Shown here: positions 34,717-44,336 of the stretch, in pieces
How the letters are laid out: each line of letters begins with the position of its first letter
How positions within the stretch are numbered: the first letter of the stretch is position 1
Assembly: GCF_014651615.1 (NCBI RefSeq)
Contig: NZ_BMXF01000006.1
Span: forward strand, 1-64,000
From: Persicitalea jodogahamensis
GTDB taxonomy: Bacteria; Bacteroidota; Bacteroidia; Cytophagales; Spirosomataceae
DNA: 64,000 nucleotides
Reading direction: 5' to 3'
Program-made: the position numbers and the translations under genes
The notes under the pieces: generated by a model
Seen by the model: the letters and a program-made list of their open reading frames with translations, nothing else
Databases searched by the model: none
What the model was told of the DNA's origin: nothing

Positions 34717-36372
34717 ATGATAAATCGATCTCTTGCTTGTAGCCTTCTAGTAGTATGCCTGTCGTTCGTTTTCGTCCAGGCGCAGACTACTTCGCCCTAT
34801 AGCTGGGCCAACCTCCCGAAGGTGACCGAACCTACCTTTCGGAAGGACACCATAAACATACTGGCGCATGGTGCCAAACCCGACGGAGCCACCCTGAATA
34901 CAAAGGCAATTAATGCAGCCCTTGTTGCATGTAATAAGAAGGGAGGGGGCGTGGTACTTGTTCCGTCTGGCCTGTGGCTCACCGGCCCCATCGAGTTGCA
35001 AAGCAATGTCAACCTGCACCTGCAGCGGGGCGCTACGCTACTGTTCACCCCCGACAAGAGCCAGTACGCGCTCGTAGAAGGATTCTATGAGGGCAAGCGC
35101 GCCGCCCGCAATCAATCCCCGATTTCGGGAAAGAACCTGGTCAACATAGCCATCACCGGACAAGGCATCGTGGATGGTAACGGCGACGTATGGCGGGCTG
35201 TGCACAAAAGGCAACTGACCGAAGACGAGTGGAAGAAAAAGGTAGCCTCGGGAGGCGTACTAAAAGCCGATGGCAAAACCTGGTACCCCAGTGAGCAGTT
35301 CAAATCAGCCAGCGAAGAGAACAAGAGCATGCTGATTGGAGAAGGCCAGAAACCGGGGGATTTTGCCGGAATGAAAGATTTCCTGCGCCCCAACCTGGTC
35401 GTACTCAACGGCTGCAAAAAAGTACTGCTGGAAGGTATCATTTTCCAGAACTCTGGCGCCTGGTGTCTCCATCCGCTAATGTGCGAAGATCTGACCTTCC
35501 GGAACATCACGACCAAAAATCCCGACTACGCCCACAATGGCGACGGGATGGACATCGAATCCTGCAAGAATTTCCTGATCGAAGGCTGTACCCTGGATGT
35601 GGGTGACGATGCCATCTGTATCAAATCCGGTAAGGACGAAGAAGGCCGTCGGCGGGGAATACCCACGGAGAACGGCATCATTCGTAACAACACGGTCTAT
35701 GCCGGCCATGGAGGTTTCGTGATTGGCAGCGAAATGAGCGGAGGAGCCCGCAACCTCTTCGTCGAGAACTGTACCTTCATGGGTACTGACAAAGGGCTGC
35801 GTTTCAAATCGGTTCGTGGCCGTGGTGGGGTAGTAGAGCACATTTATGCCCGGAACATTTTCATGAAAGACATCGTCGATGAAGCCATTTTCTTCGATAT
35901 GTACTACTTCGTGAAGTTTGCCACCGATGGTGAGCGCGATATGCGCCAGGTAGTGAACGAAGGAACGCCCATTTTCCGCAACATGAAATTTGAGAACATC
36001 GTCTGCAATGGAGCAAAAATAGGGGTGTTTGTCCGGGGGCTTCCCGAAATGCCCATTTCCAACATCACCATGGAAAACATGGTTTTGCAGACCGACAAGG
36101 GCATTGAGCTGATTGAAGCCAGCGGTATTAAGATCATCAATGCCGATTTCAAAACCAAAGAAACCCGTCCTGTTGTCCTTGTGGATAACAGCAGTCAATT
36201 GCTTTTCGACCGCCTGCAGTACAACGCAAACACCGATTTGCTGTTTGAGATAAACGGTACCCGCAGTCAGGATATCAAAGTGATCAACACCGACCTGAAA
36301 AAAGCACGGTTGAAAGCGGAATACGGTCAGGGTGCGCCGGAAAAAGATTTGAAATTATTTACTGCCAACTAG
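34717..36372 (+). CDS. Secreted polygalacturonase, GH28
   Basis: 551 residues: signal peptide (1-22, ending VFVQA), then a right-handed beta-helix. Catalytic region: NGDGMD (274-279; family NTDG), GDD with Asp297-Asp298, GHGG with His331, and a basic RFKS site (family RIK). It hydrolyses alpha-1,4-galacturonosyl bonds by inversion. The N-terminal insertion around 150-210 (VHKRQLTEDEWKKK, PSEQF) is typical of Bacteroidota exo-type members that remove terminal galacturonate. Third gene of PUL 2, behind a hairpin that could lower its expression relative to SusCD. Confidence 0.92.
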   Translation: MINRSLACSLLVVCLSFVFVQAQTTSPYSWANLPKVTEPTFRKDTINILAHGAKPDGATLNTKAINAALVACNKKGGGVVLVPSGLWLTGPIELQSNVNLHLQRGATLLFTPDKSQYALVEGFYEGKRAARNQSPISGKNLVNIAITGQGIVDGNGDVWRAVHKRQLTEDEWKKKVASGGVLKADGKTWYPSEQFKSASEENKSMLIGEGQKPGDFAGMKDFLRPNLVVLNGCKKVLLEGIIFQNSGAWCLHPLMCEDLTFRNITTKNPDYAHNGDGMDIESCKNFLIEGCTLDVGDDAICIKSGKDEEGRRRGIPTENGIIRNNTVYAGHGGFVIGSEMSGGARNLFVENCTFMGTDKGLRFKSVRGRGGVVEHIYARNIFMKDIVDEAIFFDMYYFVKFATDGERDMRQVVNEGTPIFRNMKFENIVCNGAKIGVFVRGLPEMPISNITMENMVLQTDKGIELIEASGIKIINADFKTKETRPVVLVDNSSQLLFDRLQYNANTDLLFEINGTRSQDIKVINTDLKKARLKAEYGQGAPEKDLKLFTAN

Positions 36373-36383
36373 TTGACTACTGG

Positions 36384-36426
36384 ATGGGTGATGCCGTGTG
36401 TGAACTACACGCAAAGCATCGCCCAT
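36384..36426 (+). terminator. Hairpin closing PUL 2
   Basis: ATGGGTGATGC (36384-36394) pairs with 36416-36426 (one G-U in the forward transcript), with an inner CGTGT/ACACG stem. It begins 12 bases after the GH28 stop. There is no clear U-run, so it may be a 3'-end stabiliser or a weak terminator. Confidence 0.5.
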
Positions 36427-36531
36427 TCATTGTTCCATACCATCTGGTTTCTGCTTCGGTGGAATCAACCCCTCAGAGTGTCATTCCTATCCAAGGAATT
36501 CACCTATCGTTACCGCTCAAACTCATAAAAT

Positions 36532-39348
36532 TTGACTTCTCACCTTGAATACAAGAATGCGCATCCAAAGTATTTAAGCCCGTTTTTTAAGAAAAATATC
36601 AGGCTTTGCTTACTGCTGCAGATTGTCCTTTGTTCAGTAGTCCACCAATCCTTCGCCCAGCACTTTTCGATCAGAGGTAGTGTGCAGAATGCGGCGGATC
36701 GGTCGGTCATGCCGGGGGCTATCGTTACGATTCAGCTGCCCACTGACAAGCAACCCAAAGATGGTGTTTCTGCCGATGCCAATGGTGAGTTCGCCTTTAA
36801 CGAAATAGCTGCGGGCTCTTATTTGATCAAAGTCAATTATTTGGGGTTCAAACCTATTTCCAAAACTGTAGACATCGAAAACTCTTCAGTCGATTTGGGA
36901 ACACTGGCTTTGGTGGAAGAAGCGAATAACCTGCAGGAGGTGAAGGTAATCGGGCAGGTGGCTACTGCCATCCAGAAAGGCGACACGACCGAGTTCAATG
37001 CCGCCGCCTTCAAGACTGCCGCCGACGCCAGCGCCCAGGACCTTATTCAGAAACTCCCCGGATTGACGGTAGAGGACGGCAAAGTCCAGGCTCAGGGCGA
37101 GGACGTGCAGCAAATTCTGATCGATGGCAAGCCCTTCTTCGGCACCGATGTGGCCAAGGCACTGCAGAGCCTGCCCGCGGAGGTGATTGCCAACATTCAA
37201 ATATTCAATAAAAAGAGCGACCAGGCGGAAATGACCGGTTTCTCCGACGGCGACGAGTTGAAGACCATTAACATCGTGACCCGCGCCGACCGACGCAAGG
37301 GGCAGTTCGGCAAGACTTCGGTCGGCTACGGCACCGACGACCGCTACCTGGCGGGGACAAGCATCAACATCTTTGATAACGACCGCCGCTTTACGGTCAC
37401 TGGCCTCAGCAACAATATCAACACCACCAGCTTCAGCACCGACGAAAGCAACTCGCGGGGCGGTCGGCCGCGCAGCGGCATCATCAAGACCAGTTCGATC
37501 GGCGTGAACTACTCCGACATGTGGTCGCCCAAGATCGAGGCCAGCGGCAGCTACACCTACACCAACCAACAGAATTTCGGCATCGAGTCAAAATTCCAGC
37601 AGTTTATCAGCGAGGCGGATTCGGGCCGGACCTACACCGAAAACAGCCGAAGTACCGATAAGGAAGGCACGCACCAGGCTGACATGCGCATCGACTACAA
37701 AATCAACAAGCAAAACCGGCTTCTGATTCGCCCCCGCATGACCGTGCGGCGTGGGGAGGATTTCAACTACTTCCTGGGCCGCACCGAGAACGAGAACAGC
37801 CCGCTCAACCAAACCGAGAACACCTCCAATGCCATCAGTACCGGCGTGAATTTTCGCAACACGCTATATTACAGCCACCAATTTGACAAAAAGGGCCGAA
37901 GTGTGACCTTCCGGCTCAGCACGGGTTTCAGCAACAGCGACAACCAAAGGTACCGCCTGGCCGACAACCAGTACTTCCGCGAGCCCGGCCGCGACCGGAT
38001 ACTCAACCAGTTCACCGATTTTGGCGGGAAGGGTTTTTCGTGGGAAGGTGAGATATCCTACACCGAGCCCATTGGTAAAAACGGAAGCGTGGAACTGGAA
38101 CACGAGCGCGGCCACCGCTACGATGACTCCGACCGGCGGCTTTACGATTACAGCGAGTTTACGGGCGACTACTCCGACCTGAATGTCGGGCTGAGCAATA
38201 GCTTTAAAAGTGACTACCTCACGGATAAAACGCAATTGAGTTACCAGTATCGGACCGACAAAGTGCGCTTTCAGGTGGAAGGGGAGTACCAAAATGCTAT
38301 GCTGCACAATGACCAGGTTTTTCCGCGGGAGTTTGAGTTGAACCGCACTTTTTCCAATGTGCTGCCAGCGGTTCGGTTCGAGTACAAGTTTACCAAGTCC
38401 ACCAACATCGAACTGGACTACCGCACCCGGACCGATGCGCCTTCGATCAGCCAACTGCAGAACGTCTACGACATTTCCAACCCGCTCTATGTACGCACGG
38501 GTAATCCGGGGCTGGTGCAGTCGGTGCAGAACCGCTTCCGGGGCCGTTACCGGACGCACAATCCCGACAACGATCATACTTTTTACGCCAGTTTGGAGGG
38601 GGCTCTCATCCCCAACTACATAGCCAGCAGCACGCTGACCGCCCGCAGCCCCATTGCCCTGACGGCCACCGACACGCTGCAGACGGGTTCCCAGCTCTCG
38701 CGGCCCGTCAACCTCGACGGCTACCGGACCATCCAGTCGTTCATCAACTTCGGGCGCCCCGTTGATTTCCTCAAATCCAAGTTCAGCACCTACGCCTACA
38801 TCACCCACACCCGCACGCCGAGCATGATCGACTCGCTGACTAACTTCACCGCCAACACCGGTTTTCGGCTGGGTGTGTCGCTGAGTAGTAACATCAGCGA
38901 AAACGTGGACTTCTACGTCTCCACGCGCTCAGGCTACAACACGGTGCACCGGTCTTTGCGCAAGACGTCTGAGAACTATTTCAACCAGAGCAGCCGGGCT
39001 CAACTCACCTGGGTGATCTGGAAGGGGCTGGTGTACCGGACTGACCTCAACCACCGCATCAACACGGGTTTGTCGGCGGGTTTCAACACCAATTACATGA
39101 TCTGGAACATGAGCATCGGCAAGAAGCTGTTTTCCAACCAGCGGGGCGAGATCAGCCTGAGTGTGTTCGACCTGTTGAAACAGAACATCAGCATCCGCCG
39201 CAATGTGACGGATATTCTGGTGGAGGATGTGCAGTCCAACGTTCTGCAGCGGTACTTCATGCTTACCTTCACCTACAACCTGCGGCATTTCAGTGGAGGA
39301 GCTTCCAGTGAACAGGATTTTGAGCGGCAGGAAGGGCGCAAGAAGTGA
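36532..39348 (+). CDS. Outer-membrane beta-barrel protein with carboxypeptidase-regulatory-like domain
   Basis: 938 residues: a long charged n-region and signal peptide (to about 43, ending SFAQ), a carboxypeptidase-regulatory-like domain (about 46-125), a plug-like segment (LPGLTVEDGKVQAQGEDVQ, then ILIDGKPFFG), and a C-terminal barrel of the OMP_b-brl_3 type. It is related to TonB-dependent receptors but outside the SusC class and without a SusD partner. Only a TTG (36532) is available as start because a stop is immediately upstream and the next in-frame Met lies inside the regulatory-like domain. The cargo is unknown; in Bacteroidota such proteins are often linked to metal or peptide uptake. 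Single-gene unit. Confidence 0.85.
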   Translation: MTSHLEYKNAHPKYLSPFFKKNIRLCLLLQIVLCSVVHQSFAQHFSIRGSVQNAADRSVMPGAIVTIQLPTDKQPKDGVSADANGEFAFNEIAAGSYLIKVNYLGFKPISKTVDIENSSVDLGTLALVEEANNLQEVKVIGQVATAIQKGDTTEFNAAAFKTAADASAQDLIQKLPGLTVEDGKVQAQGEDVQQILIDGKPFFGTDVAKALQSLPAEVIANIQIFNKKSDQAEMTGFSDGDELKTINIVTRADRRKGQFGKTSVGYGTDDRYLAGTSINIFDNDRRFTVTGLSNNINTTSFSTDESNSRGGRPRSGIIKTSSIGVNYSDMWSPKIEASGSYTYTNQQNFGIESKFQQFISEADSGRTYTENSRSTDKEGTHQADMRIDYKINKQNRLLIRPRMTVRRGEDFNYFLGRTENENSPLNQTENTSNAISTGVNFRNTLYYSHQFDKKGRSVTFRLSTGFSNSDNQRYRLADNQYFREPGRDRILNQFTDFGGKGFSWEGEISYTEPIGKNGSVELEHERGHRYDDSDRRLYDYSEFTGDYSDLNVGLSNSFKSDYLTDKTQLSYQYRTDKVRFQVEGEYQNAMLHNDQVFPREFELNRTFSNVLPAVRFEYKFTKSTNIELDYRTRTDAPSISQLQNVYDISNPLYVRTGNPGLVQSVQNRFRGRYRTHNPDNDHTFYASLEGALIPNYIASSTLTARSPIALTATDTLQTGSQLSRPVNLDGYRTIQSFINFGRPVDFLKSKFSTYAYITHTRTPSMIDSLTNFTANTGFRLGVSLSSNISENVDFYVSTRSGYNTVHRSLRKTSENYFNQSSRAQLTWVIWKGLVYRTDLNHRINTGLSAGFNTNYMIWNMSIGKKLFSNQRGEISLSVFDLLKQNISIRRNVTDILVEDVQSNVLQRYFMLTFTYNLRHFSGGASSEQDFERQEGRKK

Positions 39349-39432
39349 CTTTTTGTCTATCAGAGGTCTCGTGCTCAGGAAAGTATCTCAGTAGTGTAAC
39401 AACGCTTTTGGTTTAGATTGCTAACGTATAAC

Positions 39433-40878
39433 ATGAATTCAAAAAACATGAAAGTTAATATTTGTCTGATTCTTCTCGTAACGACGCTCTTCGGCCACAC
39501 TGTGTCCGCCCAGCCCAATCAGAAAAGCAGAGTAGTCATTCTAAGCGATATTGAAGCCGAGCCCGACGATTTAGAGTCTTTCGTCCGCCTTCTCCTGTAT
39601 TCTAACGTGATCGATCTGAAAGGTTTGGTAGCGACTACTTCTGTATGGAAAAAAACGAGCGTGGCGCCCGAATCAATCAAAAAAATAGTGCGGGCTTATG
39701 GCAAAGTACAGCCTAACCTGATAAAGCACGAACCTGGATTTCCAAAAGTCGAGACGTTGCTCGGTCTGGTAAAGCAGGGACTACCAAAATACGGAATGCT
39801 GGGTGTGGGCGATGGTCAAGACTCCGAAGGCTCTGAATGGATTATCAAAGTACTGGAAGAAAAAGACGAGCGTCCCTTGTGGGTATCCGTCTGGGGAGGG
39901 GTGAATACGCTGGCGCAGGCACTGGACAAAATCAAAAAGACCAGGACCGAGGCAGAAGCAAAAAAGTTGATTGCAAAACTCCGGGTCTATACCATTTCGG
40001 ATCAGGATGATAGTGGCATCTGGATCAGGAATAACTTTCCTGACCTTTTTTACATCGTCAATCCGGGTGATAATTACGGGACGGCGACGTGGAGCGCCAT
40101 CAATACGTTTGTGAAAGGCATTAATAATGAAAAAATCAGCAATAGCTGGATCGCCCAGAACATTCAGCAAGGGCACGGTGCCCTCGGTGCCGTGTACCCC
40201 GATGTCGCCTGGGGAATGGAAGGCGACACCCCTTCGTACTTAGGTTTGATACCCAATGGCCTGAATGCTCCCGAACATCCTGAGTGGGGCGGCTGGGGTG
40301 GCCGTTACGAACTGTACAAACCGGATTTCTCGAAGGAGAAAAAAGGAAACTCCGGGGTACCCTTTGAAACCGAAACCCGGCCCATCTGGGCGAGTGCCAC
40401 AGATAGCTACACCCCTTACCTGCCCAGCGAGTACGGACGGGCAGTCAAGAAAGACACGGCCACTTTCACCAGTAACAAGGCAAGTTTGTGGCGCTGGCGC
40501 GATGACTTCCAGAATGACTTCGCCGCCCGCATGGATTGGTGCGTCAAGCCCTACGCCGAAGCCAATCACCCGCCGGTTCCGGTTCTGGATCATGCCGAAG
40601 AATTCACCGTGAAATCAGGACAGGGCTTTGCGCTGGATGCCGACAGTTCTACGGATCCCGATGGGGACAACCTTAGTTTTCTCTGGTTTTACTACCCTGA
40701 GGCAAGTACCTACAAGAAACCGATAAATATGGGCGCAGAGAACGTGCACGGGGTTTACGTGACCGCTCCTCAGGTTGACAAACAGGAAACACTACACTTT
40801 ATCCTGAAGCTTACGGATAAGGGAACACCTGCCTTGTCGAGATACAAAAGAGTCATTGTGAAAGTGTTGCCAAAATAA
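39433..40878 (+). CDS. Secreted DUF1593 (Sde182-like) protein, copy D
   Basis: 481 residues: signal peptide (to about 27, ending SAQ), nucleoside-hydrolase-like DUF1593 domain with SDIEAEPDD (Asp39, Asp45, Asp46), and a C-terminal Ig-like domain after WCVKPYAEANHPP. It most resembles copy C in the sugar operon (shared [16 protein letters not shown] and [11 protein letters not shown]). It is paired with copy E 14 bases downstream, so the two form a small operon distant from the transporter. An upstream in-frame TTG (39418) is a less likely start, and ATG 39448 is possible. Catalytic activity is unproven. Confidence 0.87.
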   Translation: MNSKNMKVNICLILLVTTLFGHTVSAQPNQKSRVVILSDIEAEPDDLESFVRLLLYSNVIDLKGLVATTSVWKKTSVAPESIKKIVRAYGKVQPNLIKHEPGFPKVETLLGLVKQGLPKYGMLGVGDGQDSEGSEWIIKVLEEKDERPLWVSVWGGVNTLAQALDKIKKTRTEAEAKKLIAKLRVYTISDQDDSGIWIRNNFPDLFYIVNPGDNYGTATWSAINTFVKGINNEKISNSWIAQNIQQGHGALGAVYPDVAWGMEGDTPSYLGLIPNGLNAPEHPEWGGWGGRYELYKPDFSKEKKGNSGVPFETETRPIWASATDSYTPYLPSEYGRAVKKDTATFTSNKASLWRWRDDFQNDFAARMDWCVKPYAEANHPPVPVLDHAEEFTVKSGQGFALDADSSTDPDGDNLSFLWFYYPEASTYKKPINMGAENVHGVYVTAPQVDKQETLHFILKLTDKGTPALSRYKRVIVKVLPK

Positions 40879-40892
40879 AATCAATAGAAAAA

Positions 40893-42194
40893 ATGCAGTC
40901 AATAATCTTAAAAAGTTCAGTAAAGTATTGGTTTATAGGTGCGGTAGTTATTCTGGCATTGGTTCAAACCAACATTTCCGCTCTGGCCCAAACCAAACCG
41001 CGCATCATCATCAGCACCGATATTGGTGGGACCGACCCCGACGATTTCCAGTCCATGATCCATTTGCTGATGTACGCCGACCGGTTTCAGATCGAAGGTT
41101 TGGTCTCTTCTCCTTATGGCGATGGGAGGACGAAAGACATCCTGAATATGATTGACCTGTACGAGAAAGACCTCAGCAAGCTTAAAAAACATTCATCCGG
41201 ATTTCCCGCCCCTGATGCCCTCAGGGCCGTTTGCAAACAAGGTGCCATTAAAGAAGCTGCTTATAAGGGATTTAGTGCCGCCACCGAAGGCTCCGACTGG
41301 ATTATTCGTTGTGCCAGAAAAAAGAGCGATCAGCCCCTGTGGGTGTTGGTGTGGGGTGGGTTTGAGGATCTGGCTCAGGCCTTACATGATGCCCCCGAAA
41401 TCAAAGACAGAATCAGGGTATATATGATTGGCGGACCGAATAAGAAGTGGGGCGTAAATGCCTATTCTTACATCGCCGAACACCATCCTGACCTGTGGAT
41501 GATTGAAGCCAATGCCACGTACCGGGGATGGTTCATGGATCCGGAATCACCAAAAAATATCACGAGCAAGGCTTTCTACGGAAACTATATCCAGGGTCGG
41601 GGAGCCATGGGAAAAGACTTTATAAACTACTATAAAGGCGATATAAAAATGGGCGATACGCCCTCCCTTGCCTACCTGATGAAGGGAAATCCGGATACCC
41701 CCACTGGTGAAAGCTGGGGCGGTAGTTTCACCCCCATTGACCGGAGTTCCAGAGCGATTTTTGAGCGAAACACCACGACCGCCGACACGGTAGCCACGTA
41801 CAGTGTGGTGGAATGGCGGTTCAAAGGTCCAAAACTTGCTATTCCTACGGATTCAGCCTGTTTTACTTTAGACATAAGCGGGCAATTGTGGCCGGGCTAC
41901 TATTTGGGAGAGGGTCGATACGGAGTTCGGTATTCTCCCAAGCAGGTGGAAGTCGGCTCGTATACGACCCATAGTTCAATTTCGGAATTGGATGGACAAA
42001 AAGGAAAGTACGTAAGTGTGGCACCCTGGCCGGGAAAACGGGGCCCCAACGACTACGTCCTTGGCCGCAACTGGTACGGCGACCGGACAGAGCCGGAGTT
42101 ATTCCTTGGTACGCAACAGGGCGCGAAAACTGTATCGAAGCATCGGGAGGAGTTTCTGATGGACTGGGCCAAACGCTGGGAGTGGTTGAAATAG
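40893..42194 (+). CDS. Secreted DUF1593 protein, short divergent copy E
   Basis: 433 residues with a signal peptide (to about 33) and a DUF1593 domain whose acidic motif is TDIGGTDPDD (Asp43, Asp48, Asp50, Asp51), the form closest to the classical nucleoside-hydrolase DTDxxxDD pattern in this window. Unlike the other four copies it lacks the HPP-linked Ig-like domain; its C-terminus is instead a unique block with WPGYYLGEGRYGVRYSP and a Trp-rich end (DWAKRWEWLK). It also lacks the WGGWGGR loop. Probably the same fold with another ligand. Cotranscribed with copy D. Confidence 0.85.
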   Translation: MQSIILKSSVKYWFIGAVVILALVQTNISALAQTKPRIIISTDIGGTDPDDFQSMIHLLMYADRFQIEGLVSSPYGDGRTKDILNMIDLYEKDLSKLKKHSSGFPAPDALRAVCKQGAIKEAAYKGFSAATEGSDWIIRCARKKSDQPLWVLVWGGFEDLAQALHDAPEIKDRIRVYMIGGPNKKWGVNAYSYIAEHHPDLWMIEANATYRGWFMDPESPKNITSKAFYGNYIQGRGAMGKDFINYYKGDIKMGDTPSLAYLMKGNPDTPTGESWGGSFTPIDRSSRAIFERNTTTADTVATYSVVEWRFKGPKLAIPTDSACFTLDISGQLWPGYYLGEGRYGVRYSPKQVEVGSYTTHSSISELDGQKGKYVSVAPWPGKRGPNDYVLGRNWYGDRTEPELFLGTQQGAKTVSKHREEFLMDWAKRWEWLK

Positions 42195-42288
42195 GGAATA
42201 AGGGGTAGTTTTTCAGGCCATTGAGGTAAAATCAGTAGATTTCGCAAGTGGCAGCGTCTTTATACCATCACCCAAAATATCTCATAGT

Positions 42289-42786
42289 ATGGCATTAAAG
42301 ATTTTCCTCGGCCTGATCGTCGTGTTCTTACTGGTGCAGTTCATTCGTCCCGAAAGAAACGAATCGGACGACCGCACCAATGACATTTCGACGAAATACG
42401 AGATTCCGAAGGACGTAGACCACGTGCTTCAGGTAGCTTGCAATGACTGCCATTCCAACAAAACCGTTTATCCCTGGTACGCCAATGTGCAGCCCGCCGC
42501 CTGGTGGCTCAGCGAACATGTAAACGACGGGAAGCGACACCTGAACTTTTCTGAATTTACGCGGCTGCCTGTTGCCGTGCAAAACCATAAGTTTGAGGAG
42601 ATCGTGGAAATGGTGGAAGAGAAAGAAATGCCCATGAAAGAATACACTTATCTGGGCCTTCATTCCGAGGCTGACATTACCGACGATCAGCGGCAGCTTA
42701 TTATCGATTGGGCCAGAAATCAAATGGATTTCCTGAAGGCGACCTATCCGGCGGATAGCCTTGTCCTGAAAAGGCGGAAGTCCTGA
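42289..42786 (+). CDS. Haem-binding domain protein (c-type, CxxCH)
   Basis: 165 residues: one N-terminal membrane anchor (3-18) and a periplasmic Haem_bd domain with the covalent haem motif CNDCH, followed by YPWYANVQPAAWWL, which is diagnostic of this family, and a MPMKEY segment whose Met may be the distal ligand. The family is common in Bacteroidota; its electron partner is unknown. It stands alone between a DUF1593 gene and a convergent peptidase gene. Confidence 0.88.
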   Translation: MALKIFLGLIVVFLLVQFIRPERNESDDRTNDISTKYEIPKDVDHVLQVACNDCHSNKTVYPWYANVQPAAWWLSEHVNDGKRHLNFSEFTRLPVAVQNHKFEEIVEMVEEKEMPMKEYTYLGLHSEADITDDQRQLIIDWARNQMDFLKATYPADSLVLKRRKS

Positions 42787-42906
42787 AAACCGCTTGCAGT
42801 GACAGGAGCACGGTTAGCCTCGGAAAGGTAGACCACGTCGGTGAAATAGGCTACATTGATACAGCCTGAAAACCAAAACAAGCATGTAGTTGTGTTTCTA
42901 CGCTGC

Positions 42907-44283
42907 TCAGAAACCCTCGTCCTTGATCTCCTTCTCCGTAATCGTCCCGTACTTTTTTACCGAGTCGCGGATCTCATCGGCTTTGCCGACCAACACGAAC
43001 TGTAGCTTGTCTTTCGGAAAGTACTTCGCGATGATGTCTTTGGCTTTGGCCACGGTCAGGCCGTCTACTTTGGTTTGGAAAGTATTGATGTAGTTCTCGT
43101 CAAAGCCGTAAGTGAACATATCCGTCAGCAAGCCCGCCAACGCGCCCGCCGACTCGTAGTTGGGCGGAAAATCGCCCTTCACGTAAGCCTTGGCCGAAGC
43201 CAGTATTTCGTCGTTCAGTCCCGTGCGGTGCAGACTGTCGAGGACCTGCAAAGCCATGTCGATGGCGGGAACGGTCGTGGAGTTTTTGGTAAAAGTACTG
43301 ATGTAGAAAGTACCGCCCATCTTGTAGCGGCTGAACCGGCTACCCGCGCCGTAGGTCAGGCCCGAGTTGACGCGCAGGGCGTCGTTGAGCCAGGACGTGA
43401 ATCGTCCACCCAAAATCGTGTTGACCACCATAATCGGCACATAATCAGGGTTGATATAGTCCACCCCTTTGCCGCCAATGAGAAAAGTAGTTTCGCGGGC
43501 GTCGCCTTTGTTGACGAGCAGCACGCGGCTTTTGTCAAAAGCCAGATCAGGTACCACCCGCTTGATCATTCTGCCTTCCGCGGTTTTCCAGCCGTTCAGC
43601 AGCGCCGTGATCCGTTTTTTCATGTCGGCGGTCTTGAAATCACCCACGATCGCAATGGCGGCATGGTCGGTGGTATAGTAGGTTTTATAAAAACTTCGTA
43701 CATCCTCGGCCGTGATTTTATCGATCGTGGACGTAGTACCATCCGTCGGGCTGGCATAAGGATGCTGGTCAAACACCATTTTATTGAAGTAGTTGCCAAT
43801 CACCGCACGCGGACTTTCCTTTTGCTGGGTGAGCTGCAGCAGCGAACGCTGCTTGTACTTGTCAAATTCCGTGGCATCGAAAGTGGGGTTCACCAACACG
43901 TCTTGCAGAACGTCGAACATCTTGTCGGCATCCTTCGTCGCAAATGACATACTGACCCGTGCGCTTTCCTTGCCTGCGCCGCTGTTCAGGTTTGCCCCCA
44001 CGTAGTCGGTCGCTTCTTCTATTTGTTCTTTGGTGTATTTTTTCGTGCCAAAAAGCAGGGCATCGGCGGTCATGCTCGCCAGGCCGTAGCGGTCGCCATC
44101 CTGAATTGATCCCGCGTCGAATACCGCCGACACATAAATCAGCGGTACTTCGTGCTGCTCCATCAGATAGACCGTCATCCCGTTTTTGAGCTTAAATTTC
44201 TCGTAGGCGGGTACTTTGAAGTTGTTTTGGGCCTCAGCGGCGAAGACACTGAAGATCAGTAACAGGCTTGCTATTTTTTTCAT
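42907..44283 (-). CDS. M16-family metallopeptidase subunit lacking the zinc motif
   Basis: 458 residues: signal peptide (1-18, ending AEAQ) and two M16 domains. At the position of the HxxEH zinc motif it reads GLASMTADALLFG, so it has no metal ligands; this is the pattern of the non-catalytic subunit in two-gene M16 systems. Substrate-binding features of the R/Y-pair type (GGRFTSWLNDALRVNSGLTYG) are retained in the C-half. The catalytic partner is encoded directly upstream (44337-45653), and the 53-base gap holds a 15-bp hairpin. Together they probably form a periplasmic peptidase. Confidence 0.88.
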   Translation of the reverse strand: MKKIASLLLIFSVFAAEAQNNFKVPAYEKFKLKNGMTVYLMEQHEVPLIYVSAVFDAGSIQDGDRYGLASMTADALLFGTKKYTKEQIEEATDYVGANLNSGAGKESARVSMSFATKDADKMFDVLQDVLVNPTFDATEFDKYKQRSLLQLTQQKESPRAVIGNYFNKMVFDQHPYASPTDGTTSTIDKITAEDVRSFYKTYYTTDHAAIAIVGDFKTADMKKRITALLNGWKTAEGRMIKRVVPDLAFDKSRVLLVNKGDARETTFLIGGKGVDYINPDYVPIMVVNTILGGRFTSWLNDALRVNSGLTYGAGSRFSRYKMGGTFYISTFTKNSTTVPAIDMALQVLDSLHRTGLNDEILASAKAYVKGDFPPNYESAGALAGLLTDMFTYGFDENYINTFQTKVDGLTVAKAKDIIAKYFPKDKLQFVLVGKADEIRDSVKKYGTITEKEIKDEGF

Positions 44284-44297
44284 TTGTCTGGTCGTCT

Positions 44298-44330
44298 AAC
44301 TTCCCGAAAGCTCAAAGCTTTCGGGAAGTT
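44298..44330 (-). promoter_or_regulatory. 15-bp perfect hairpin between the two M16 genes
   Basis: AACTTCCCGAAAGCT (44298-44312) and its exact complement (44316-44330) flank a 3-base loop, filling most of the intercistronic gap. No U-run follows, so it is probably an mRNA-stabilising or attenuating element that sets the subunit ratio. Confidence 0.6.
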
Positions 44331-44336
44331 GTGAAC

